Assembly (NCBI GenBank): GCA_002416125.1
Contig: DIBU01000022.1
Span: forward strand, 186,001 to 250,000
DNA length: 64,000 nt
Reading direction: 5' to 3'
Source of the DNA: Halieaceae bacterium UBA5044
Lineage (GTDB): Bacteria > Pseudomonadota > Gammaproteobacteria > Pseudomonadales > Halieaceae
This document shows positions 25,182 to 32,500 of this stretch, in pieces; within the stretch, counting starts at the first letter, position 1, and each line of letters begins with the position of its first letter. Both the position numbers and the translations under genes were made by a program. The notes below the pieces were generated by a model. The model was not told the origin of the DNA. It made no database searches and saw only the letters and a list, made by a program, of their open reading frames with translations.

Positions 25182-25844
25182 TCAGCGCAGGTCGCGCAGG
25201 CGCAGTGTTGTGTTGCGCCCGCGGTGTGCAACCTGCGCCAGCAACAGCTCTGCGGTCGCAATGGCGTCCAATAGCGCATTGTGAGCGGCATGCACAGGCA
25301 GGCCATAGTGCGCGCGGCAGCCCGCCAGGGTTAACGCGCCCGGCGCGCAGGCCTGGTTGCGGCGTTCCCGCTGTTTCTGTTCCAGACGCAGTGTATCGAT
25401 TGTCGGTAGCAGCAGTGGCGCTCCGTACAGGCGTTGACACTGGCGATCCAGAAAGGCGATATCGAGTGCGGCGTGGTGAAACACGAGCACGCGGCCGGCC
25501 GCGGCCTGCAGGAACGCTTCCAGGACCGTCGAGGCGGGCGCGCCCTGGGCCAGTTCCCGGTCGTGGATATGGTGAATGGTGGCGCTCTGGCCAACAGCCT
25601 GCTCTCCGGCAATCAGGTAGTGGCGCGCACTGGCGACCTGGATGGCGCCGTGCTCGATGGCAACCCAGCCGAGGCTTAGCAGCGCACCCGTCGCGGGGTC
25701 CAGGGAGGACATCTCACCGTCACAGACCAGAAACGGTGTTTCTCTGCAGGCGGTCCGGCCGGGTGGAGTAGGGTGTTGCCAACATGCCGCCAACGGCGTT
25801 CCCGCGGCCTGCCGCCGGCGCAAGCGGCGCAGCCGCAGCCACAT
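25182..25844 (-). CDS. DnaQ-like DEDDh 3'-5' exonuclease
   Basis: 220 aa. The exonuclease motifs are visible: ExoI DGEMSS (about 55), ExoII in HHAALDIAFLD and ExoIII HNALLDAIAT with the H-x4-D arrangement. The N-terminus is basic (WLRLRRLRRRQ). It resembles the polymerase III epsilon/PolC exonuclease fold but is too small and divergent to be DnaQ itself. The start ATG 25844 overlaps the upstream DUF294 stop by one base (TGATG), so the two are translationally coupled; the longer open frame upstream is inside DUF294. This gene pair beside acs/actP recurs in gammaproteobacteria as I recall. Its link to acetate is unknown. Confidence 0.82.
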   Translation of the reverse strand: MWLRLRRLRRRQAAGTPLAACWQHPTPPGRTACRETPFLVCDGEMSSLDPATGALLSLGWVAIEHGAIQVASARHYLIAGEQAVGQSATIHHIHDRELAQGAPASTVLEAFLQAAAGRVLVFHHAALDIAFLDRQCQRLYGAPLLLPTIDTLRLEQKQRERRNQACAPGALTLAGCRAHYGLPVHAAHNALLDAIATAELLLAQVAHRGRNTTLRLRDLR

Positions 25845-27721
25845 CAGCCCATGCCCGCCCGGTAGGTTTGGCGCATGGCGGCCTGTGATTCGTCGATCAG
25901 GGTGAAGGCATCGCGCAGCTGCTCGCGCGCCAGTGTCGGCAGCCCGTGCGGTTTCAGGAAATTGTCTGGTGTTTCTCCCGACATGATCTGCTGGCACTGG
26001 TGCTGCAGGCGATGCTCTTGAATGCAGTGCAGGGCATCGGCCAGGTTGCGGCTGTCGCCCATGGTCATCTTCTTCTCCCGCGCCAGCGCCCGCAACCGCT
26101 CTTCCGTGTTGACGGCGGGTATGCGATGAGCCAGCGCGTGCAGCCGCACGATCTCGGTGATTGGCAACACCCCGCGTTTTTTCACATCCACCGCGTCGCG
26201 GTGCTCGCCGTTGCGCTCCACCACGAAACGGCGGAACATCCCCAGCGGTGGCCGGCTCTCCAGGGCGTTTGCGGCCAGCGCGGCAAGAAAAATGGAGTTG
26301 CCCGACGCCTCCTGCAGCATCACCTCCTGGAGACGCTCGCACAGGTTTTCCTCGCCGTAGATGGGCCGCAGGTCGAAGAAGATGCTGACACGCATCACCG
26401 CCGCTGGAGAGGGGGTGGTGGTCCAGCCGCGCACAGTATCCTGCCAGCGGTGCAGCGGTTGCCGCCAACTGTCCGTGGTTGCCATGATTTCGCCGCGGCA
26501 GTATGGGTAGCCGCAGAGTTGCAGGCCGTCACAGACGCGCCGCGCCAGATCGGCAAACCAGCCAGCGTGTTCAGGCTGTGTCTCATCGGCGAAAATCATG
26601 CCATTGTCCTGATCGGCGCCAAACAGCTGCTCGGCGCGCGCCTGGGAGCCGAATCCGACCCAGCACCACGCCGCAGGGGCAGGCCCCAGTTCGGCTTCTG
26701 CCAGCTGAATCAGGCGCACGGTCACGGCATCCGATATGGCAGTGAGGACGCGGCTGACCTGATGCGCGTGCATGCCGGACTGACTCCATTGCACCACCAG
26801 CGCCGGCATGCCTGTCAGCAACGTCCTGATACCCTCGGCGCTGTCCTGCCTGGAGATATGTTGTACGAGATACACCGGGTCATTCTGGCGCGCGAGTATC
26901 AGGTCTGACGTGGTGATCATGCCCGCGAGGCGGCCCCCTTCCACGACGGGCAGGTGGTGATAGCCACGCTGGGTCATCAGCAACGTTGCATCAAACAGGG
27001 TGCAGTCCGCTTCCACTGTTTCCAGCTGAGTTGTCATGATGCTGGCAATGGGCGTGTCGGCAGGCAGTGCCGTCGTCAACGCCCGGGCCCGCAAGTCCCG
27101 GTCGGTAATAATGCCCTGCAGGCGGCCGTCATCGAGTACCAGCGCCGAGGAGACGCGCCTTTGCGTCATGGCCCGGGCCACAGCCTGCAGGGTGTCGCTG
27201 CCGCAGACGGTGAGCAGGTCCGTGCTCATGTAGTCACGGATGCTCTGCAGCAGGGCGTTCGGGGATGGCTGGTAGCGCGCGGCGCGCCGCAGTCGGCGGC
27301 TGCGCTGGCTGCTGAAATGCCGATCGATATCCCGGTGTGCCTGGCGCAGTGCCTGGTAGGCGCTGTCCGGGAGAAAATACACCAGCGCATCCTCGATCAC
27401 GCAGGCCCGCACCTCGCCGCGTTCGGCGTTCAGGCCGCCAATGTGAAAGCTCTCGCCTTCGCCCAGGCGATCCAGCAGGGTGTCGTCTGCATCGCGCAGG
27501 TCGACGGCACCGCTGCGCAGTATGCGCAAGCCGCGTGGCTCGGAGCCGGCATCAAAAGATTCGCCGTGGGTGTGATAGCTGATGGCAACCGACGTCAGCA
27601 GGTCCGCCAGCTCTGCGGGAGAAAGCCGGTCGAAGGGCAGTGTGCTGGCGAGAAAATCCGCGATCGGTGCCAGATCCACGGGCGCTCGTGGCACGGTGGG
27701 CGCGTCATCGCCTGCGGCCAC
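25844..27721 (-). CDS. cNMP-binding / CBS pair / DUF294 nucleotidyltransferase-like protein
   Basis: 625 aa, cytosolic. Residues about 20-130 form a cyclic-nucleotide-binding-like beta barrel. Residues 165-285 hold two CBS domains (SSALVLDDGRLQGIITDRD, HHLPVVEGGRLAGMITTSD). Then comes a GlnD-like nucleotidyltransferase domain with GFGSQAR and GADQDNGMIF, followed by the DUF294 C-terminal helical domain. It looks like a nucleotide sensor and signal transducer for acetate metabolism; the modified target is unknown. The start is GTG 27721, 2 bp after the preceding gene; no in-frame ATG lies nearby. Part of the actP operon. Confidence 0.85.
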   Translation of the reverse strand: MAAGDDAPTVPRAPVDLAPIADFLASTLPFDRLSPAELADLLTSVAISYHTHGESFDAGSEPRGLRILRSGAVDLRDADDTLLDRLGEGESFHIGGLNAERGEVRACVIEDALVYFLPDSAYQALRQAHRDIDRHFSSQRSRRLRRAARYQPSPNALLQSIRDYMSTDLLTVCGSDTLQAVARAMTQRRVSSALVLDDGRLQGIITDRDLRARALTTALPADTPIASIMTTQLETVEADCTLFDATLLMTQRGYHHLPVVEGGRLAGMITTSDLILARQNDPVYLVQHISRQDSAEGIRTLLTGMPALVVQWSQSGMHAHQVSRVLTAISDAVTVRLIQLAEAELGPAPAAWCWVGFGSQARAEQLFGADQDNGMIFADETQPEHAGWFADLARRVCDGLQLCGYPYCRGEIMATTDSWRQPLHRWQDTVRGWTTTPSPAAVMRVSIFFDLRPIYGEENLCERLQEVMLQEASGNSIFLAALAANALESRPPLGMFRRFVVERNGEHRDAVDVKKRGVLPITEIVRLHALAHRIPAVNTEERLRALAREKKMTMGDSRNLADALHCIQEHRLQHQCQQIMSGETPDNFLKPHGLPTLAREQLRDAFTLIDESQAAMRQTYRAGMG

Positions 27722-27723
27722 AG

Positions 27724-28200
27724 TCAGGGCCCCGGCGTGCGGAAGCGTTGCAGAAAATCCGAACCCGTGTCTGCGAAGTAGCGGCTGCCGCCTGCGGCGG
27801 CCACCAGTTGCAGTCTCGCCCCTTCGCCGGGTAGTGCAGGCAGGTTCAGCACCCAGCGTTGGGGGCTTGATTCATCGGGGCGCATGGCTCGCGGTTCGGC
27901 CGTGCTACCGGCTTCCTCAATGGCCACGACAGCGCCCTCCAGGGGGTGTGACGCCTGCAGCCGCAGTTGCCAGCCAGAGCTTCGGGCCTGTACGTCGATT
28001 TCAAGCTCCAGGTTGCCGTTGGTCAGTGCACAGCGGCCGCTGTCGTAGCGACAGTTGCTCTTGGCAATGAGTGGGTAGTCGCGACCCGCTTCAGCCAGGT
28101 GAGGCTGCTCTCCGACCAGTTGACCCACGGCAAACCACGCACCGATGGACAGCAACGGGGCCACCAGTAGTGCGATGATGACGTGTCGGTTGCTGAGCAT
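27724..28200 (-). CDS. Uncharacterised membrane-anchored protein of the actP operon
   Basis: 158 aa, not recognised with certainty. One N-terminal transmembrane helix (about 8-28, VIIALLVAPLLSIGAWFAVG) is followed by a periplasmic-looking domain. That domain has two cysteines in NCRYDSGRC and a beta-rich tail, reminiscent of FixH-like domains. AGGAG eight bases before ATG 28200 supports the start. It sits 17 bp after actP and 2 bp before DUF294, so it belongs to this operon and may assist the symporter. The two close cysteines could form a disulfide or bind metal. Confidence 0.65.
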   Translation of the reverse strand: MLSNRHVIIALLVAPLLSIGAWFAVGQLVGEQPHLAEAGRDYPLIAKSNCRYDSGRCALTNGNLELEIDVQARSSGWQLRLQASHPLEGAVVAIEEAGSTAEPRAMRPDESSPQRWVLNLPALPGEGARLQLVAAAGGSRYFADTGSDFLQRFRTPGP

Positions 28201-28217
28201 CGGCTTTTCTCCTGCTC

Positions 28218-29948
28218 TCAGTGGTCGTGTGCGGCGCTGGCGCCAGCGGGTACGCGGATATGCTCCACGAGTTCCTGTACCGACTCCGGCGGTGCGCTGG
28301 TGACGCGGCTGACCAGCATGGCCACGGTGAAGTTGACGATTGCACCTACCGCGCCGAAGGCATTGGGTTCAATCCCCAGGAACCAGTTGGCCGGCATGTC
28401 ACCGAGGAACGCGGTCGAAGCAATGAACATAATACCCTTGTGCTGGAACACGTAGAACAGGGTTACCCCGATGCCTGCGACCATGCCCGCAATTGCGCCC
28501 TCCTTGGTGGTGCGCTTGGAGAAGATGCCCATCATCAAGGCCGGGAAGATGGAGGAAGCGGCGAGCCCGAATGCCAGCGCCACGGTGCCCGCGGCAAACC
28601 CCGGCGGGTTGAAGCCCAGATAACCTGCCCCGGCGATCGCGGCGGCCATGGCGACCCGGCTGGCACGCAGCTCGGCGCGTTCGGAAATGCCCGGCGCTAT
28701 CATCCCTTTCAGCAGGTCATGGGAGATGGCCGAGGCAATGGCCAGCAACAGCCCGGCCGCCGTGGACAGGGCGGCAGCGAGGCCGCCGGCAGCCACCAGC
28801 GCGATCACCCAGTTGGGCAGCTGCGCAATTTCCGGGTTGGCCAGTACCATGATGTCGTTATCCACGGTCACCATTTCATTGACCGCAGGGTCGGCGCTGT
28901 ACTGGATGCGGCCATCCTGGTTCTTGTCCTCGAAGGCCAGCAGACCGGTGGTTTCCCAGTTGCGGAACCAGTCGGGGCGCTCTTCATATACCAGGTATTC
29001 ACCGGGCGTCGGTTCGATGGTCTGCATCAGGTTCAGGCGGGCCATGCCGGCAACGGCGGGTGCTGTGGTGTAGAGGATGGCAATGAACAACAGTGCCCAG
29101 CCGGCAGAGCTGCGCGCGTCGCGTACTTTCGGCACGGTAAAGAAGCGGATGATGACGTGGGGCAGGCCGGCGGTACCAATCATCAGTGACGCCGTGTAGG
29201 CGAACATGTTCAGGCCACTCAGCCGGTATTCCGTGGTGTACTCGTTGAAGCCCAGCTCCATCACCATCTGGTCCAGCTTATCGAGCAGATAGGTGTCTGT
29301 GCCGGTCAGTGTGCTGCCGAGGCCCAACTGCGGGAAGGGATTTCCGGTCAGGTTCAGGCTGATGAATATAGCGGGAATGGTATAGGCCATGATCAGCACG
29401 CAGTACTGTGCAATCTGCGTGTAGGTGATGCCTTTCATGCCCCCCAGCACCGCGTAGAAGAACACAATGCACATGCCCACCAGCAACCCGGTGCCGTAGT
29501 CAACTTCGAGGAAGCGCGAGAAGGCAACGCCGATGCCCTTCATCTGGCCTATCACGTAGGTGACGGAGCAGATGATCAGACACACCACCGCCACCGCGCG
29601 CGCTGCTTTCGAGTAAAAACGGTCGCCGATGAATTCAGGTACCGTGAACTTGCCATACTTGCGCAGGTAGGGTGCCAGAAACATGGCGAGAATAACGAAG
29701 CCGCCGGTCCAGCCCATCAGGAACACGGAGCCGCCATAGCCCATGAAGGCGATCATGCCGGCCATGGAGATGAATGAGGCGGCGGACATCCAGTCTGCCG
29801 CCGTGGCCATGCCGTTGGCGACGGGATGCACACCGCCACCGGCGACATAAAAGTCCTTGGTGGAGCCGGCGCGCGACCAGATCGCAATGCCGATGTACAG
29901 CGCGAAGCTGGCGCCAACCACGAGGTAAGTCAGAGTTTGCAGTTCCAT
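28218..29948 (-). CDS. actP: Cation/acetate symporter ActP, SSS family
   Basis: 576 aa (E. coli ActP 549) with about 13 transmembrane helices. Family segments are visible: FYVAGGGVHPVANGMATAADWMSAASF near 32-58 region, FTVPEFIGDRF and GGLAAALSTAAGLLLAIASA. A soluble loop of about 80 residues (roughly 320-400) is rich in acidic residues and longer than in E. coli. It imports acetate and other short carboxylates with sodium. It lies 10 bp after the DUF4212 gene, whose product is the usual small partner in this subfamily. Regulation by CrbSR is suggested by the GACC-TT-GGTC site upstream. Confidence 0.94.
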   Translation of the reverse strand: MELQTLTYLVVGASFALYIGIAIWSRAGSTKDFYVAGGGVHPVANGMATAADWMSAASFISMAGMIAFMGYGGSVFLMGWTGGFVILAMFLAPYLRKYGKFTVPEFIGDRFYSKAARAVAVVCLIICSVTYVIGQMKGIGVAFSRFLEVDYGTGLLVGMCIVFFYAVLGGMKGITYTQIAQYCVLIMAYTIPAIFISLNLTGNPFPQLGLGSTLTGTDTYLLDKLDQMVMELGFNEYTTEYRLSGLNMFAYTASLMIGTAGLPHVIIRFFTVPKVRDARSSAGWALLFIAILYTTAPAVAGMARLNLMQTIEPTPGEYLVYEERPDWFRNWETTGLLAFEDKNQDGRIQYSADPAVNEMVTVDNDIMVLANPEIAQLPNWVIALVAAGGLAAALSTAAGLLLAIASAISHDLLKGMIAPGISERAELRASRVAMAAAIAGAGYLGFNPPGFAAGTVALAFGLAASSIFPALMMGIFSKRTTKEGAIAGMVAGIGVTLFYVFQHKGIMFIASTAFLGDMPANWFLGIEPNAFGAVGAIVNFTVAMLVSRVTSAPPESVQELVEHIRVPAGASAAHDH

Positions 29949-29958
29949 GAGGCGGCCC

Positions 29959-30225
29959 CTAGTCTTCTTCTACGTTGAATTCGCGGTCGAGCTTGCCCAT
30001 CTTGCGCGTGTAGTAAAAAATCAGCAGTACGAACACGTAGATGGAGCCCTGCTGGGCGAACCAGAAGCCGAGCTTGTAACCACCGATCTGGATCTGGTTG
30101 AGCACATCGACAAACAGGATGCCGCAGCCGAAACTCACCACGAACCAGACCACCAGAAGTTTGAACATCAGGGCAAGATTGCGGCGCCAATAGGCCAGCG
30201 CCTGGGCCTCGGTTAAACGTGACAT
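29959..30225 (-). CDS. DUF4212 small subunit of sodium/solute symporter
   Basis: 88 aa with two transmembrane helices (about 22-44 and 54-75) and the family features WRRNL at the start and FYTRKMGKLD-type sequence after helix 2 (YYTRKMGKLD). DUF4212 proteins are encoded directly upstream of SSS symporters and are thought to be accessory subunits. GGAGAG precedes ATG 30225. It is the first gene of the operon DUF4212-actP-hypothetical-DUF294-exonuclease. Confidence 0.88.
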   Translation of the reverse strand: MSRLTEAQALAYWRRNLALMFKLLVVWFVVSFGCGILFVDVLNQIQIGGYKLGFWFAQQGSIYVFVLLIFYYTRKMGKLDREFNVEED

Positions 30226-30266
30226 GGGGACTCTCCATTGCTGTTGTTATCGTCGCAGGCAGCCGG

Positions 30267-30309
30267 ACTATAGCACCGGGTATCGCTGCGTCGCTGTTGG
30301 ACCTTGGTC
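30267..30309 (-). promoter_or_regulatory. Promoter of the DUF4212-actP operon with GACC-NN-GGTC site
   Basis: On the minus strand GACCAAGGTC (30309-30300) is followed after 27 nt by TATAGT (30272-30267). The TGC directly before the -10 makes it an extended type. The arrangement parallels the acs promoter (25 nt). The -10 lies about 40 bp before the DUF4212 ATG. Confidence 0.6.
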
Positions 30310-30319
30310 GATAGCGCCA

Positions 30320-31642
30320 TCAGAAGGCGTACTTCATGGCAAATTGCAGGCGGCTCAGATCACCCGAGCGACCATCCTCCAGTTCCTTGCGCGCGTAAAT
30401 CAGTTCCCCACCCAGCTGCAGGCCGGGATGTGGCAGCCAGTTCAGGTTGGCGTGGGCGGATTCATAGCGTTTTGCCAGCTGGCCGGCGGTGGCGTATTCA
30501 CCGATCGACGGGTTGTCGGCTGCAGAGGCCGACAGGGCGAAGGTGCTGCGCCACTGCGCGCTCCAGGCGTGTTGGTAGGCGAGCATGGCACCCCACTGCG
30601 CAATGGTGTCGATGTCGCCGTTACTGTCGATGTAGCCATCGTCGAATGTGTTCAGGCCCATATAGCGGCCCAGTGCAGAGCCCTGGTTGAGCATGAAGCG
30701 CATATCGCCGTTTGCCAGCTGCCATTTGCCCGCAAGACTGAGGCCGTACCCCCAGGTGTCGTCGCTGGCCAGTTTTTCGCCACTGTTCAGGCGGCTCTCG
30801 TAGCCGAGCTGGCGTCCCATGGCTGCCAGTGTCCAGCTGAGGTCACCGGCGGTGCCGTTGTAGCGCGCAATCAGGTCTGGAATGGTCTCTGCGTTGTCCA
30901 GGCGACGGTTCACCCCGGTATCGCTGAGCTCATCGATTCGGGTCGCCGGGTTCTCCAGCGCAAACTGGAAATTGCCCTCGGTCCAGCGCACTTGCGGCTG
31001 CCTGACGAAAATGGTGCTGACGGGGCCGACGAAGTCGAGCAGGTCGGGCAGGGCGCCCACGTTGAAGAAGGTAGACCAGCTCTGCCCCGCCAGCAGTGAG
31101 CGTCCCTCGCCCATGTCCCAGTTGATATAGGCGTGGCGCAGGCGCGGGTTCCAGGAGTTGGAGATACGCTCGTCGCCTCCCGGGCTTAACATAAAGTCCA
31201 GCTCGATACGTGTGTCGATGCTGCCCTGCGCCGTTGGCGTCCGAGTGGTGAAGAAGAATCGCGATGACTGGGCGTGCAGCTTGGTGCTGGTGGCGGCCTC
31301 GCCATCGCCAGATGCCGGTTCAACCGGGATCAAAGACGAGACCAGAAAGTCGTCCACCAGATCATTGGTCGGCTTGCCTTCACTGTACCGGGAGGTGATG
31401 GCATCGAGCTGGATGTAGCCGCCGTAGCCGAAGCGGGTGCCCTTGCGCACAGGCCGCAGGGTCTCCAGTTCTTCACGAGTGGATTCGCCGGCGGCCTGCT
31501 GGTCGACGACCAGTGCCTTCAATTCGGCGATTTGCTGCTCAAGCAGGGCGATGCGTGCCGCGAGATCTTCAGCGGAGGCGCTGAAGGGCAGTAGCGCCAG
31601 CGGTGTGGCGAGTAGTGTGGCAATCAGTTTTCGCGTGGGCAT
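30320..31642 (-). CDS. DcaP-like trimeric outer-membrane porin
   Basis: 440 aa. A signal peptide ends around SASA (residue 24). A short coiled coil (25-60, LAARIALLEQQIAELKALV) is followed by GYGGYIQLDA and a beta-barrel ending in phenylalanine (QFAMKYAF). This layout is that of DcaP-family porins, which take up dicarboxylates and other anionic solutes. Placed between the actP operon and crbR, with a GACC-NN-GGTC site in its promoter, it is probably the outer-membrane route for acetate or related acids. GAGGA precedes ATG 31642. Confidence 0.82.
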   Translation of the reverse strand: MPTRKLIATLLATPLALLPFSASAEDLAARIALLEQQIAELKALVVDQQAAGESTREELETLRPVRKGTRFGYGGYIQLDAITSRYSEGKPTNDLVDDFLVSSLIPVEPASGDGEAATSTKLHAQSSRFFFTTRTPTAQGSIDTRIELDFMLSPGGDERISNSWNPRLRHAYINWDMGEGRSLLAGQSWSTFFNVGALPDLLDFVGPVSTIFVRQPQVRWTEGNFQFALENPATRIDELSDTGVNRRLDNAETIPDLIARYNGTAGDLSWTLAAMGRQLGYESRLNSGEKLASDDTWGYGLSLAGKWQLANGDMRFMLNQGSALGRYMGLNTFDDGYIDSNGDIDTIAQWGAMLAYQHAWSAQWRSTFALSASAADNPSIGEYATAGQLAKRYESAHANLNWLPHPGLQLGGELIYARKELEDGRSGDLSRLQFAMKYAF

Positions 31643-31683
31643 GGTATGCAGATCCTCTAGCTATTATTCTGTGTGACGTGCAT

Positions 31684-31725
31684 GTTGTACCCTTGACCAG
31701 ACCAGAGGCCCATTGGACCTTGGTC
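31684..31725 (-). promoter_or_regulatory. Porin promoter with shared GACC-TT-GGTC site in the porin/crbR divergent region
   Basis: GACCTTGGTC lies at 31716-31725. Reading toward the porin, TACAAC (31689-31684) starts 26 nt after it, matching the 25 and 27 nt spacing at acs and actP. Reading toward crbR, TCGAAT (31753-31758) starts 27 nt after it. The site could therefore serve both genes, giving autoregulation of crbR. Confidence 0.5.
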
Positions 31726-31741
31726 AAAGCCGCGCGGCATT

Positions 31742-31757
31742 TTCGACTTAAGTCGAA
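31742..31757. promoter_or_regulatory. 16-bp perfect palindrome upstream of crbR
   Basis: TTCGACTTAAGTCGAA is a perfect self-complementary sequence with no spacer. It ends 27 bp before the crbR GTG and overlaps the possible crbR -10. Candidate operator for an unidentified regulator. Confidence 0.4.
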
Positions 31758-31784
31758 TAATCAATAACAAGAACCGGAGGCCAC

Positions 31785-32441
31785 GTGTCTCGACGCAGTA
31801 TCCTGATCGCTGACGATCACCCACTTTTTCGTGCTGCCCTGGAGCAGGTCGTCGCCAGCGCGTTTCCACAGCACCGCCTGTTGCTGGCGGCCAATGTTGC
31901 CGAGCTGCAGCAGGCAGCCCAGGCGGAACAGGGCCTCGACTTACTGTTGCTGGATCTGCACATGCCCGGAGCGCTGGGTTTTTCAGCGCTGTGCTGGGTC
32001 GGTGGCCAGCTGCCCGGTGTGCCGGTGGTGATGGTATCGGCCAATGCCCAGCCGGATACCGTGCGACGCGCACTGGATCACGGCGCAGCCGCGTTTTTGT
32101 CCAAGTCTGCGGGTATCGAGGAAATGCAGCGCTGCATGGAAGCGGTGATGGCCGGAGCACGTGGATTGCACCCCGGGCTTTCCGTGGGTCAAAAGGGCGC
32201 GCGCCTGCAGGCACTTGATGTTGCCGACACTCTGTCCAGTCTCACGCCGCAGCAGTTCCGGGTGGCGTCCATGCTGGTTGAGGGTTTGCTGAACAAGCAG
32301 ATCGCGGGGCACCTGGAGGTGAAAGAGGCGACGGTGAAGGCACACATGACCGAGATTTTTCGCAAACTGGGCGTGCATTCCCGCACGCAGGCGGTGTTGG
32401 CGCTTGCCAGCCTCTCGGTAGAGGCCGCGGAGGACGTCTAG
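31785..32441 (+). CDS. crbR: Response regulator CrbR (NarL/LuxR family)
   Basis: 218 aa. The receiver domain has ADDH near the start, phospho-acceptor D57 in LLDLHMPG, and SKSAG supplying the lysine. The C-terminal LuxR-type helix-turn-helix (about 150-210) carries LTPQQFRVASMLVEG and VKAHMTEIFRKLGV. Orthologues (CrbR in Vibrio and Pseudomonas, also called ErdR) activate acs. The start is GTG 31785 with GGAGG four bases upstream. It is convergent with the cognate kinase gene crbS, an arrangement consistent with a dedicated pair. Confidence 0.87.
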   Translation: MSRRSILIADDHPLFRAALEQVVASAFPQHRLLLAANVAELQQAAQAEQGLDLLLLDLHMPGALGFSALCWVGGQLPGVPVVMVSANAQPDTVRRALDHGAAAFLSKSAGIEEMQRCMEAVMAGARGLHPGLSVGQKGARLQALDVADTLSSLTPQQFRVASMLVEGLLNKQIAGHLEVKEATVKAHMTEIFRKLGVHSRTQAVLALASLSVEAAEDV

Positions 32442-32500
32442 CAGCCTGTCGGACTTAGTGCATCAGCCGCAGCAGATGAGCCCAGGTCCGACAGGCTGCT
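32440..32500. terminator. Bidirectional inverted repeat between crbR and crbS
   Basis: AGCAGCCTGTCGGAC (32440-32454) pairs perfectly with its complement at 32486-32500, with a 31-nt loop. The arms overlap the stop codons of both convergent genes. No long T-run is present on either strand, so termination may be inefficient or the element may be a mobile repeat. Confidence 0.55.
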
